Part shown: positions 32,035-43,133 of the stretch, in pieces
Numbering within the stretch: the stretch's first letter is position 1
Layout: every line of letters starts with the position of its first letter
DNA from: Taxillus chinensis
Taxonomy: Eukaryota; Streptophyta; Magnoliopsida; Santalales; Loranthaceae
Assembly: GCA_023512835.1 (NCBI GenBank)
Contig: CM042084.1
Location: forward strand, 56,164,793 to 56,228,792
Length of the DNA stretch: 64,000 nucleotides
Direction: 5' to 3'
The notes under the pieces: generated by a model
Databases searched by the model: none
Seen by the model: only the letters and a program-made list of their open reading frames with translations
Told to the model about the DNA's origin: nothing
Position numbers and translations under genes: made by a program

Positions 32035-32325
32035 CTATGTTATACAATTTGTTATAGCACCTTTAATCCTACAATAGTTCCCTATCCTTGGCAGTCCGAA
32101 CAATAGGTATCCCCTTTTCCCCACCTTCCTCTTGAACTCTTTCCTTTTCATGAACCTCTCTAGATCATTAATCATGGACTTTTGGGTGTTCAATGCCACT
32201 AGATGGTCTAGGTTCATCGATTGCCAAATAACCCTCTGCATTCTCTCTGTCAATGGGAGGGAGGGAGATGGCTTGAGATTGCAAAGAGCTAAAAAGATGA
32301 GTCGAGGGTGAGGCAGGCTTTGCAA
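32035..32325 (-). pseudogene. BCS1-like AAA-ATPase fragment
   Basis: An open 96-residue frame whose second half matches the segment before and at Walker A of plant BCS1-like AAA ATPases: MINDLERFMKRKEF, then KVGKRGYLLFGLPRIGNY. In the family this is DLDRF..RKE-Y..VG.aWKRGYLLYGPPGTGKS. Here the aW before KRG is lost and the Walker A GPPGTGKS has become GLPRIGNY, so no ATP site remains. Sequence after Asn-Tyr is unrelated. A decayed exon fragment lying next to, and in the same orientation as, the RRM fragment. Confidence 0.6.
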
Positions 32326-32424
32326 TTGTAAGTGCGAGAAGCGTTAGAGTTAAAATGATATTTTCAGTTTTGATAATTTAATTATAGCCTTTAGATTATT
32401 TTAAATGAGATGTAATGGTCATAA

Positions 32425-32438
32425 CACTACAAACAAAA
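32425..32438 (+). repeat. Left terminal inverted repeat of the CACTA element
   Basis: CACTACAAACAAAA, a typical CACTA terminus. No partner is found at the right end. Confidence 0.75.
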
Positions 32439-32621
32439 TGATATATACCAACGGCAGGCTATAGTAACAGATACAATTTCCATTAGTATAAAGTGTCTAT
32501 ACCCACGGAACATTAAATCGGTCAGTATAAACCTGTCTATACCGACCGGCAAAAGATCTGTTAGTATAAATTACATTTTAGAAACCTTTTATTTATTGTC
32601 CGTTTGTATAAGACTGTCACT

Positions 32622-32806
32622 AGAGACGGATTACCATCAGCCGTTCGTATAATATTATCTATAGAGATGGATTACCATAAGCCATTTGTATAATATTATT
32701 TATAGAGACGGATTACCATCAGCCGTTTGTATAATATTATCTATAGAGACAGATTACCATCAGCCGTTTGAATAATATTATTTATAGAGACAGATTAATA
32801 AATATC
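32622..32806 (+). repeat. 41-bp subterminal repeats of the CACTA element
   Basis: About four and a half copies with period 41 (agagacggattaccatcag, then ccgtttgtataatattatct and a spacer), starting at 32622, 32663, 32704, 32745 and 32786. Short related motifs (gtataa...gtctata) lie between 32480 and 32620. Subterminal repeats in CACTA elements are where the TNPA-type protein binds. Confidence 0.88.
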
Positions 32807-33303
32807 TGTGCGTATAGGCTATGTCTGTGTTCCTCCCTTCCTAATTTCCACTGACAACCACTTTATTTTCATATCCCTCCACGATTTTATTTCGACCTCC
32901 CTCCTCCCGCAATCGCACTCTTCTGTGAAATCCTCAAATCCATTTTATATTTTTAACCCTAAATTTCAACTTTCCTTCTCCCGCAGTCATACTCTTCCCC
33001 GAAATCCTCAAATTGATTTTAACCTAAATTTCGATGTTCCTTCTGCCGCAGTCATGCTTTTCTTCAAAATCCCCAAATCGATTGTAACCTAAATTTCAAC
33101 CTCCCTCCTCCTGCAGTCGCGCTCTTCTTCTAAATCCTCAAACTCAGGTGATTTTGCAAGAAATCAGGTGCGAAATTGTTTCCTTGATCGGAATCGATCA
33201 ACGATAAGTTGTAATAGGTGAGTATATATTGATTTCAACTGATTTGTTCCTAATCTTCTTCCTTTCTTCTAAATCGTTTGCTAAACCTATGCTCTTCCCA
33301 TCT

Positions 33304-33335
<32 letters not shown>

Positions 33336-34088
33336 TTCTTCTTCTTCTTCTTCTAAATCGTGTGTCCTTTATCTTTCAGGTTCCTTGTCTAGGGCTCGAA
33401 ATTGCTCATTCTTCCTCTAAATCTACAGAATCGGGCTCACAAAGGTTAGGAATTTTGTGCTTTCGTTTTTATTGCATCTAAAAGACTATTATTGGGATAT
33501 CTAGAATAGTATGTTTACGCCTTTTCATTTTGGTTTTGTGTACAAATTGACAAATTGAATTTTTAGGAATTTTCATGTTCTAAGGTTATTCTTCTCAGTT
33601 TTCTATTTATTTATTTATTTATTTTTATTTTTATATTTTTCACTTTCATGAATGGATTATGATTTTTATTGTATCTAGCTTGGTGTGATAAGATAATTTT
33701 GTCTCTTTACTCTGTGTTTTACTATAATACTTCAGTTTGTTTAATGCAATTTATGTTGGTCTCTTTGTCGCGGTCTATTGTTTTTCTAACTTCATGTGGT
33801 GGTTGGGTGAGAAGGGAATGTCTTAAATTAAGAAGGTTTTATTGTGATGCTTTTATTCCTTTATACTATTTTCTTGCCTGATGGATGTATTCCCTTATTT
33901 CCAGTACTGGCCTAAACATTGTACTTAACAACATGAAATTATTGTTTTAAAGATTATAACAAGAAAGCTAAAAAATTATTTAAATGATTAATTCAACAAA
34001 AAAACAAGTAATTGATCGAGTTGAATTTGATATAAACATGTTTAATTTGATACAAATTCGCTTGATATGAATATATAGTTCTATCATT
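32807..34088 (+). other. CACTA 5' leader region
   Basis: No coding sequence with a family signature. A T-rich stretch holds three related ~75-bp blocks around 32930-33130 (aaatc-ctcaaat-cgatt-taacc...aaatttc). A TTC microsatellite is at 33301-33352. Probably transcribed leader with possible introns. Confidence 0.55.
33301..33352 (+). repeat. TTC/TCT microsatellite
   Basis: About 17 TCT/TTC triplets with one TCC interruption, just upstream of the transposase gene. It produces a serine or leucine run in open frames that is not a gene. Confidence 0.9.
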
Positions 34089-36725
34089 ATGGATAAATTT
34101 GAAAGAATCTCAAGTCCAGATTACATTCAAGGGATTTTGAATTTTGTAAATTTTGCGTTTGAGAAGTCAACAAAGGGTGAGAAAATATTGTGCCCTTGTA
34201 GGAGATGTGCAAACTTAATTTGGTGTAAAAAGGAAGAGGTTGTTGATTATTTAGTGAAAAGGGGTTTTCTTAGAAATTATAATTGGACTTCTCATGAGAA
34301 AGATTTTGGAGTGTTAAATTCAAGTGAAAATCAAAATGAAGAGGAAAGAGCTTTTAATCATGATATCAGAGGATTGGTACAAGATGCTTATGCAATGGCT
34401 AACATGGAAGATAACATTCAAAATGAAGGCAGTTTTGATTTTGGAGGTGATTTTAACAATGAACCTTCTGGAGCTGGAAATCATATGGATGATTTTTCTA
34501 AGTTGTTGAAGGATGCTGGGCAGAAATTATACCCCAATTGTAAAGAGAGTAAGTTGGGTGCTATTGTGCATTTGTTTCATTTAAAATGCTTAAATGGATG
34601 GAGTAATAAGTCATTCACTCAATTATTGGAGTACTTAAGCTTCTTGCTGCCTGAAGGGAATATGTTGCCTAAGTCTTATGGTGAAACTAAGAAAATTATT
34701 CGAAGTTTAGGCTTAAGTTATGAGAAAATACATGCTTGCCCTAATGATTGTATGTTGTTTTGGAAAGATAAAGCTAAGGATAATTTTTGTTCCGAGTGTG
34801 GTGCTTCGAGATGGAATGTTAACACAAATACTGAAGAAGAAGATTCCATCAATTGCACAATGAAAAAGAGGCCAAAACCCATTACGATCTTGCGATGGTT
34901 TCCTTTAATCCCAAGATTACAGCGGCTGTATATGTCTTCAAAAACTACTACTCTTATGAGATGGCATGATGAAGAACGAACTAAGGATGGACTTTTTCGT
35001 CATCCTGCCGATTGTATTGCTTGGAAATATTTAGATGAAAAATATCCTGAGTTTGCTGTTGATCCTCGCAATTTGAGATTAGGTCTAGCTTCTGATGGAT
35101 TTAACCCATTCAAGTCAATGTGTAACGCCCCCAAATTTGAACCTCCAAACCGGGTGCGTTAGCGGAAATTAAATATACAAATTTTATATCAATTTCAAAC
35201 TATTACTTATTTAATCAAACAAACCATTCATTATTACAAATTTCAATCCAAGATCTTTAAGGTTTAGGGGTTTAGAGACTAAGTATCCATAACCCATTAT
35301 TACATAACAAAGCACACGAGCAAACAACTTCATAAATCTTTAAAATTTCACACAACTTTATTTCCAAGCACTTCTCGACTCCTTATCCTAGTTTCTCCAT
35401 CCCTTAATTACCTGGGGTTGGAAAAGAAATCATAAAAAAAGGGTGAGCTCAAATAGCCCAGTAAGGGTAAACATAAGTGGGTAAGAAAAATCATGAAGAT
35501 ATCGAACATAGGAAATACCATATAATATTTGCACATCATACATGATCAACATTTCACAAGGAAATCATAACATGGAAGATTATGTTTAGACATCGTATCA
35601 TAACATCATGACCTAGGTTAACCACCCAGATACCGTATCATAACATAACATATTATCACTTGATTGACACTCTCCGGTTGATGTTCTTTACCTAATGCAT
35701 TGGAGGTCTTTCTTGAACCACCCATCATAAACTTACTTTGTCCAACATAAGAGGTTAGAACAACTTTAGCATACATAACATGAAGCATATCATAGAATTC
35801 CAATAAAACATTCAAGGTTAACAAGGATAACCACGAATATCAAAATGGTTATCTACCCCAATCAATAGCATAGATTATCAAGAGAGAGATTAAAAAGAGA
35901 CTAATATAATCTTCTCAACAATAAAATGGAATTAGAAGAATAAGAAACATAAAACTCTTACAATAATAATTTCAAATAAAACAAGATAAAGAGGAAGAGA
36001 AACGTGAAAATAAAGAAAAGAAAAACCCTTACAATAATAATGAAATATAGACTATAATGAAAAAGAAAAAGGGGATGAGAAAAACCCTTACAATCCGCTT
36101 GTCATTCTCCACGTTCTAAACCTTAAAAATATCAAAATACTAAATTAGCATTAATGCTTGAAAAGTTCAATATCACACATATCTCCTTTATATATATATA
36201 TATATCATACTTTAACTTATATCTTTTAATAGGCATACCGTGCTTGTGGGGTTGAATATTAATTTGGGTTCCCACTTCTATTGTTGTTCAATCTCCTATT
36301 TCGATCCCATGCATCATAAGCCTTGAGTTGTGCATTAACTAGGTTATATGCTTTGAGAGTTTTTGAATAAGATTTACTCTTTGTATTGGGTAAACGGAAA
36401 AGACGTTCGATAAGCTTATTTTTCCTACGTGTCTTCTACCTTAACCATGAGGGGATATTAGACACGGGTCTAAAGGGAAGATCAGGAGGAGATAAGGATG
36501 GGGATAGCTGTGAGGTTGAAGCATTAACAATTGGGGTTGCAGAAGAAGAAGGGCGATTGCGGGGGAATTCATTTTGGAAGTCATTCCTTACGATCTTCCG
36601 CTATCTAGAACCTTAAAAATAAAAATAAAAACATAAGTTAATATTCTCATCTTTTCACTTGAATTATAGAATGACAATGCTACGATAAAATACTATAATT
36701 TAAAATAATTACACAGGTATGTATA

Positions 36726-36850
36726 TGAGGTGGTAAGGCCAACCATGTATGTATATACGAGGTGGTACAACCAATCATATAAATAACATATGTAAGGTGG
36801 TAAAACCAACCATGAATATAGTATATATAAGGTGGTAAAAACAACCATAT
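36726..36850 (-). repeat. aaGGTGGTAaaaCCAACCAT repeats in the solo LTR
   Basis: Four units of 31-36 bp, each with ggtggta followed by ccaa(c/t)cat. The unit itself is close to palindromic (GGTGGTA...CCAACC). Confidence 0.75.
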
Positions 36851-37992
36851 AGATCTACATAATAAATAAGAAGCGACTTCAAAATTTCAAAATCTTAAGT
36901 ATTACCTTTCGTAGAACTTCGACGCTTGGTAAGTACCAAAAGCAAAAGAGGATTTGAGTAGAGTATTTGGGGTATTAAGAGGGCTTAAGGGAGTGTTTTT
37001 AGAGGGAATTTCATGGTGTGGCTTGAGGGATTTGTGCTTAAGAGGAGAGGCAAGACATTCTTTATATAGGCAAGGATGGTAGGTGTAATAGTGTGAAAAG
37101 TAGTGTACGAATTTGACTTTGGTATTAAATTAAATTATTTAAAATATATATAATACTTTATTTTCTTCATATTATCTCTTATTAAAAACGTGATTATCTC
37201 CTCCTACCATTAAAAAAATGTTTTAAGACTTTTAAACCTAGAAGGTTCCTTTGGCATCAAAAGTCCACATTGGTGTACTCCCTACTAATTCAATTATAAC
37301 GTTTTTAATTTTGTAGTTTTTGACAAATGGACAATTGTATTGCATTACTAACTCAAATATCTACAAATGGGTATTAATTTTATAAATTTTAAATATGTAT
37401 AACAAAAGTTATTGAATTTTAAAGTCATACTAAAATGTTTACCCGTTCATACTGAACCTATGTGTAGTATTTTAAATTCTGGAATTGATTGGCTTCATAT
37501 TAAATTCTAAAATTTCTACACGTTTTAGCTAAGTCATAAATGAACAAATGAGATTTGGTTTCATGTCAATTATATCTGTATAATTCAAGTTATAGATTTT
37601 TAAATGGGACCTCCAGAATCTGCCTCATTCAAATTTTTGGGCCTTACCTATGTTTTATACTTTTGGTAAAGTTAAGGCTTGTAATACTTACTTACCCATA
37701 GTAATTTGGCTTAAGAAACTAAATAACATAATATATAGCATCTAAACTTTTTATGACATATAAGAAATTATTTTATTTTTTTATAACGTATTTAATATTT
37801 ACGCGGATAAAATAATATAATTGTATAATCAATAAACAATAAAGTAAGATAACATTATAGCATAAAATATTATAATCCTAAACTTAAAAATTAATATCAT
37901 ATTCTATGGCCTTCATAAAATTTCTTGAATTATATTAGCGTATGTGCGTAGGACGTGTTGTGCTTCGGCAGTAGAGTTGCACAACCCTTCAG

Positions 37993-38187
37993 CTAACATT
38001 GTCGTGGTTGTCGCACGAATAACCTCAAACTTCTCCCGTGTCTCGTTGCATTATATTGCAGCCATTGGACACGAGCATTTAGCTCATCTATAGCAAAGCA
38101 TAGCTTTGTAACTTCAAGTCGTATTGCTCGCCGATCTTCATCGCGTACACTATTCTCGGATGACAGTACTTGAGAACTTGATGCCAT
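37993..38187 (-). other. Small open frame in the solo LTR, unrecognised
   Basis: 64 codons, MASSSQVLSSENSVRDEDRR, then a Leu-rich helix-like middle (LEVTKLCFAIDELNARVQWL) and a basic end. It lies about 290 bp inside the LTR start and is more GC-rich than the sequence around it. I do not recognise it. It could be chance or a remnant of captured coding sequence. Confidence 0.3.
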
Positions 38188-41100
38188 AACTCTTATTATT
38201 CTTCTTCTTACTTCTATACTCTCTTATAAATAAAATATCATGCTCATACCTATTTATGGAAGTCCAAACGGATACTATTTATAACGGACGGATACTATTC
38301 ATAACGGCTACTTACTAGTCACATGCTATTTGAAAGACTATATTGGGTGCTTATTTTTATCGTGATAATATCTAAAATATCCTTTCTAACTATTGTTAAC
38401 AATAACATTATTATTATTTTATTATTATTACTCTTTAAGTAAGAACTTAAATAGCTAAAAATTTTACGGGTCTTACACAATGAATGTCACATACAGTACT
38501 TGGCCTGTTATAGTACTTGCCTCCCTGATTTAACCCAATTTGATACTTTCATTATTAATTCCTGGTCCAAAAAGTCCCGGAAACAACATTGATATCTACA
38601 TGCAACCACTCATTGAAGAGTTAAAGCAATTATGGGATATTGGGATTGAAACCTTTGATGCTTCGAAAGGTGAGAGATTCCAAGTGAAGGCTGCATTATT
38701 ATGGACCATTAATGATTTTCCAGCACTTGCAATTCTGTCTGGGTGGAGCACTAAGGGAGAAAAGGCTTGTCCATGCTGTGGTTATAATACAGAATCTTTG
38801 TGGTTATATCATAGTCGGAAATATTGTTATATGGGTCATCGAAGATGGATGCATCAAAGCCATACATATCAAAATGAGAGAAAATCTTTTGATGGAAATA
38901 AGTAACTTCGAAGGCCACCTCATCGAATGGGGGGATCAGAAATTTTGAGTCACACAGATGATTTGACTATAATAGACAGGGACTTATGTAAGCCTTTGAA
39001 AAAAATTAGCATTTTCTTCACTCTTCCTTACTGGCAGCACAATCTACTTCCCCATAACATTGATATGATGCACACGGAGAAAAATATATTTGATAACACT
39101 TATGGAACAATAACTGACCAAGATGGGAAAAGCAAAGACAATTATAAAGCACATTGTGACCTTCAGGACATGGGTTTAAGGCCTGATTTACATCCAAAGC
39201 CAGGATCAAGCCATAGCTTTAAGTTGTTGCCCAAATCTTGTTATCAAATGACTGCAAAGGAGAAAGGTGCATTTTTTAAGGTGCTAAAGGACTTGAAGCT
39301 GCCCGATGAATATTCATGTAATATATCTCATTGTGTTCAAGTTAAACAACGGAAGATAATTGGACTTAAAACATATGACTGTCATATCCTTATGCAAGAA
39401 CTTTTACCCGTGGCAATTCGAGGATCTTTGCCAAAAAGAGTTGCTTTAGTTATTATTTAATTATGTCACCTCTTCAAATGCTTGTGTGCAAAAGTTCTTA
39501 AAGAATCTGATCTTGATGAGTTGAAGTCTCAATTTGCAATAATTTTGTGTGAAATGGAAAAGATCTTCCCACCTTCCTTCTTCACCGTGATGGTACATCT
39601 TGTCATACATTTAGCAGAAGAGGCAAAACTTGGTGGGCCAGTTGCTTATAGGTGGATGTATCCTATTGAACGGTGAGTCTAATTCTTCTTAAAAAGCAAT
39701 AATTTATTCATTCAATTACAGCTTTAAGAAATGTTGATTAATTTACAATTTACTTAATTGGTTTTAGGTTCTTCCTTACACTTAAGAATTATGTTTCTAA
39801 TAGAGCTCATCCAGAGGGATCAATTACAGAAGCGTATTTGTCAAATGAATGTTTAACTTTTTGCTCAAGATATTTGGAAGGGGTTGAGACAAGGTTTACT
39901 AGACCTTTACGAAATGATGATGAAGATGAAGGACAACATTGTAATGAGGGTGAAGAAAACCTAATAACTCCTTTAGGTCGACCATTGGGAAGGGTGCATA
40001 TGCATATGGCTACTAATATAAAGAAACGAAAGCGGGTGCGACGGATAAAGCTGGACTCCCAATCGTTGGACCAAGCACACCGATACATTCTTTTTAATAC
40101 TACCGAAGTCACTCCCTTCATTGAGTAAGTATTGATTGTGGTTTTAACACAAAGATATGCTTTCTTTTTTGATTTTATGTGAGTAACATACTTCTTTAAT
40201 TACTATTTCTAGGCAACATAAAGAATTTTTAAGGAAACAAAATCGTTCACCTCGCCTATCATAATATGAGATTGAGAGGCATCACTCTTTGACATTTCAT
40301 GAATGGTTTCATGGCCAGGTATATTTAAAAAATAAAGTAAATGACATATAATTTCGGTGGTAGTAAATAATTTGTTGTTAAATTAATATCTGTTATCTAC
40401 AGGTTACACGAATGGAGCAACAAGGTTATGCTATTTCTGAAAAAGTTAAGTGGCTTTCAAAAGGACCAAGTGATGTTGTCCTGACCTATTCTGGATACTT
40501 GGTAAATGGATTTAGATTCCACACCAAAGCTCATGAGAAGATCCTAAAAACACAAAATAGTGGGGTGACAGTCATGTCAAAAACCACAAGTTATTCAAGT
40601 AGAAAGGATAATCAACCAGTGGAAGGAGAGATTGATTTTTATGGTTTATTGCAGCAGATAATTCAATTGAACTACTCTGGCCTATATAGAGTTGTGCTTT
40701 TCAAGTGTGACTGGATAGACACCCAAAGAGGATGCAAGAAAGATGGATTTGGTTTTACATTAGTCAATTTTAATCATTTATCTCACACTGGCAGTAATCC
40801 TACTAATGACCCCTATATATTTGCTTCCCAAGCTAGTAAAGTGTTTTTCATTGCGGATGGGAGAGAAAAAGATTGGCATGTAGTCAAGCATGTGAAGGTC
40901 AAAGGTGCTTTTGAATTGGGAAAAGTGATGCCTATTACACAAGATGAAGTTGGTGTAACAGATATTGCATCGACTTGGGTTAGGGGAGATATTGAGGAAG
41001 AGGGGATTATTGTCACACCAGATATGGAAGTGGAAAATTCTGATGATGCAGAAATGGAAGTGGAAAATTCTGATGATGCAGAAATGGAAGATTAAATTAT

Positions 41101-41550
41101 CATTTGTTGTACAAACTACTCTTTGGTTTTTAAATAATAGCACGAAATATATTAGTGCTCTTGTAGATTATTTTTGCATGTCACACAACTTTTGTATTAT
41201 TAATATGTATTATCAATATAGATCTCCATCTCAGGTAGGTTATTGATTTCTTTGATTGTTTTTTTGTTCAGTTTTTATCAAAATAAAGATCCTTGTAAAA
41301 TTTAATGTTGGTGCAGGTGGGGGTGATTAATTTATGTTGATTTTTTTATATTCCTCTTAACGTTTTTGTTTTTGGTGGAAATAAACATGCTATGTTCATG
41401 TGAGAAAGATGTCGGTGTTGACTGGTTCCTGCTAGTGTCTCACGATGGAAGCATGCCAAAGATCACATCTTTGCTTTCATCCTTCACATACTCCAACGCT
41501 ATAATATAAATTCTCATTACTAACATTTGTTTTTTGAAATTGTTCTTAGG

Positions 41551-42013
41551 ATGGTGAAGCGCAAGCGTTTCAATCTAGTAAGAGTCCAGCCAAGCAACCA
41601 AGTTGGAGCTGGTTTGCCCTCATCTCCATCCATAAACAATGATAATGACTCAAACCATGAACATGTTGTCCAACAAGAAACAGAATGTAGAGGTAAAACT
41701 TGAAGTTTAATTATTGTTTTCCAAATTTATAGGGTGAATTTATAACTTCTGAATGTATTGATTATATTAGCACCATCTCCACCACCTTGAAAACCCAGAG
41801 GTCCAACATTGATGTCTCACATATGGGAGTTAGAAAATGGTGTGAAGGTCAATGTCTTATTTGATGCAAATTGCCACCCAGTTGGTAAAGAAGGTTGCAC
41901 CTTGACTCGATTCCTTGGTACTGTTGCAAGAAAATCAGATATTGCGCCTACTAGCTACATGGAATGGAGAGATGTACCAAAAATTTGTAAGGATGATATA
42001 TGAAAGATTATCG
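41551..42013 (+). pseudogene. TNPA-like (Transposase_24) gene, 5' exons only
   Basis: The second CACTA gene. Exon 41551-41692 encodes MVKRKRFNLVRVQPSNQ and ends at a GT donor. After an intron (41693-41770, AG acceptor) the next exon encodes KPRGPTLMSHIWELENG ... CTLTRFLGTVARK ... YMEWRDVPKICKDDI, the start of the Ptta/En/Spm Transposase_24 domain. There is a TGA before KPRGPT (fits CGA to TGA) and another TGA at 42001-42003, where TGG is expected. The remaining C-terminal part is missing because the element is truncated just after the next GT donor at 42014. In intact elements this protein binds subterminal repeats. Confidence 0.78.
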
Positions 42014-42030
42014 GTAAGAATTTTTTTTCT

Positions 42031-42773
42031 TATATTACGATTACAATGAAAAATATAGTTACTCAAGTAGCCCATATGACCTCACCACACAAAAATAAAA
42101 TCCTATTTTGTATCATTCCTTTTATTTTCCAAACTTATCTTATGTTTTTAATTACTTAAAAAGTTTATAATATAAGAAAATCATTATGTACGGATCGCTA
42201 ACCTACCGGTAATTATCTAATACATTCGAAAACATGAGCTTGCGTTAATCCTTCCAGACAGCTGTAATAAATAATCAAAGAAACGCGTACCTGCTATAAT
42301 AATTAATCAAAGAAATGAGTCCATTAATTGGAACATTGACAACCTCCTCCAAAAAAGCATTGGCCGAGCCTAGTTTCCGGAGACAAATTTACCGCAGAAA
42401 TCCTTATCACGAGAAGCAATCTACTGTCAAGGTGTCACAGCCCATCCCCAACCAGACGCCTCTCTTAATTCATGTATGCATGCATGCCTTAATCTATCGA
42501 AGTCATCAATCCCCTCTATTAATTTCTCTCTATCCTCCTTCCCCATTATTGTTAATATAAATATAATAAGCATCCCCCATTCATTCTTTCCGAGGGAGTT
42601 CCACATATCCACATGATCTCTCTCTCTCTCCCCTTTCCATCTTCCCCACCCTTTCCTCGGCAACACCCATGCATCAAAAATTAAACAAAAAGCTGCATTA
42701 TTCCACAGATTAACCTCCGAAATCATCGTATTGTGATTCATTTAATGAGTTACATGTTCCTTATTCCTTAATC
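42031..42773 (+). promoter_or_regulatory. Upstream region of the small host gene
   Basis: Host sequence between the CACTA remnant and the ORF. AATATAAATATAA at about 42554-42566 could serve as TATA box about 210 bp before the ATG. A CT-rich tract (ctctctctctcccc, about 42615-42635), common in plant leaders, lies between the two. No other gene seen. Confidence 0.35.
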
Positions 42774-43133
42774 ATGAGTCTGAACTGCCTCACCTGCCAG
42801 TTCCTCAAGAGAGCGGACTCCGTTCGATACAAGCGGACGCACCACAAACAGCTCCCCGTGCGGCGTTGCTCTTCCGATATGGTTGGGCAGCACTGGTCGG
42901 GTATGCTCGAGGAGCCCCCATACAATAAACACATTGAAGGAGGTAGCGTCAAGAGGAGGAAGAAGACACACCATCGCCGCTTCCAAAGCTTGGATTCGGC
43001 AAGGTTTGTGGACCGGCATGCATCGCTGATGGATGCTGGCGTCGAGCCAAGGCTGGTGCGCAGTTGTGGGATGAGAAGGGATTGGAGCTTTGAAGACCTG
43101 AGCGAGCTCGAGGGCGCGCGAGAAGGGAAGTGA
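42774..43133 (+). CDS. Small plant-specific protein of unknown function
   Basis: An intact single-exon ORF of 119 codons starting MSLNCLTCQFLKRADS. It is basic and rich in Arg/His/Ser, with blocks YNKHIEGGSVKRRKKTHHRRF, SLDSARFVD and a C-terminal RLVRSCGMRRDWSFEDL. The N-terminal C-x2-C motif and the C-terminal R-S-x-G-M-R-R-x-W-S-F-E-D-L block match, from memory, a family of short uncharacterised plant proteins. No signal peptide or membrane span. Its GC content is well above the flanking AT-rich DNA, and it carries no transposon signature. Upstream are a TATA-like site and a CT-rich leader. It is the only gene here that looks intact and of host origin. Function unknown. Confidence 0.65.
   Translation: MSLNCLTCQFLKRADSVRYKRTHHKQLPVRRCSSDMVGQHWSGMLEEPPYNKHIEGGSVKRRKKTHHRRFQSLDSARFVDRHASLMDAGVEPRLVRSCGMRRDWSFEDLSELEGAREGK

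Larger units (their letters stand above)
35121..38477 (-). mobile_element. Solo LTR of a chromovirus-like retrotransposon
   Basis: A 3357-bp insertion in the first transposase exon with TSD caatg (35116-35120, 38478-38482). On the minus strand it starts TGTAAGACCCGT and ends GGGGGCGTTACA, closely parallel to chromovirus LTR ends here (TGTAATGACCCG ... GGCGTGACA). It has no pol signature, no internal LTR boundary and no PPT/PBS, so a solo LTR left by LTR-LTR recombination is the simplest reading. It is AT-rich with a TA microsatellite at about 36190-36204. A non-autonomous element with a very long LTR is less likely. Confidence 0.75.
34089..41095 (+). pseudogene. TNPD-like CACTA transposase (interrupted)
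   Basis: Catalytic CACTA transposase. The exons I infer are 34089-35120, 38483-39672, 39768-40124, 40213-40318 and 40403-41095, with GT-AG introns that keep the frame. The N-terminus is a Transpos_assoc domain (LCPCRRCANL ... GFLRNYNWTSHEKDF). The Transposase_21 core follows (KCLNGWSNKSFTQLLEYLSFLLP; ILSLLIPGPKSPGNNIDIYM; GWSTKGEKACPCC), then a DUF4218-like part (FPPSFFTVMVHLVIHLAEEA) and a DUF4216-like C-terminus (GFRFHTKAHEK ... LYRVVLFKCDW). It ends with a duplicated acidic repeat EVENSDDAEM. Breaks are the solo LTR, in-frame TAA stops at 38531, 38903, 39458 and 40262, and a loss of several residues before ILSLLIPG. Confidence 0.88.
32425..42030 (+). mobile_element. CACTA (En/Spm-like) transposon, 3' end lost
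   Basis: The left terminus CACTACAAACAAAA begins at 32425, preceded by taa (possible 3-bp TSD). A 41-bp subterminal repeat follows, then a TNPD-like transposase gene (34089-41095) and a TNPA-like gene starting at 41551. The second gene stops after its second exon, and I find no matching TAGTG terminus before the host gene, so the right part is deleted. The element also carries a solo LTR (35121-38477). All ORFs have stops, so it could move only if helped, and with one end missing it is probably immobile. Confidence 0.82.

Noticed and set aside
33229..33481. Open frames with poly-Ser or poly-Leu
   Set aside because: Translation of the TCT/TTC microsatellite.
42014..42300. Right-hand CACTA terminus
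   Set aside because: I looked for TAGTG and for inverted 41-bp subterminal repeats from 42000 to 44252 and found neither, so I call the element truncated.
42427..43019. Minus-strand frames overlapping the small host gene
   Set aside because: They overlap the better-supported plus-strand ORF and its CT-rich leader and show no recognisable motif.
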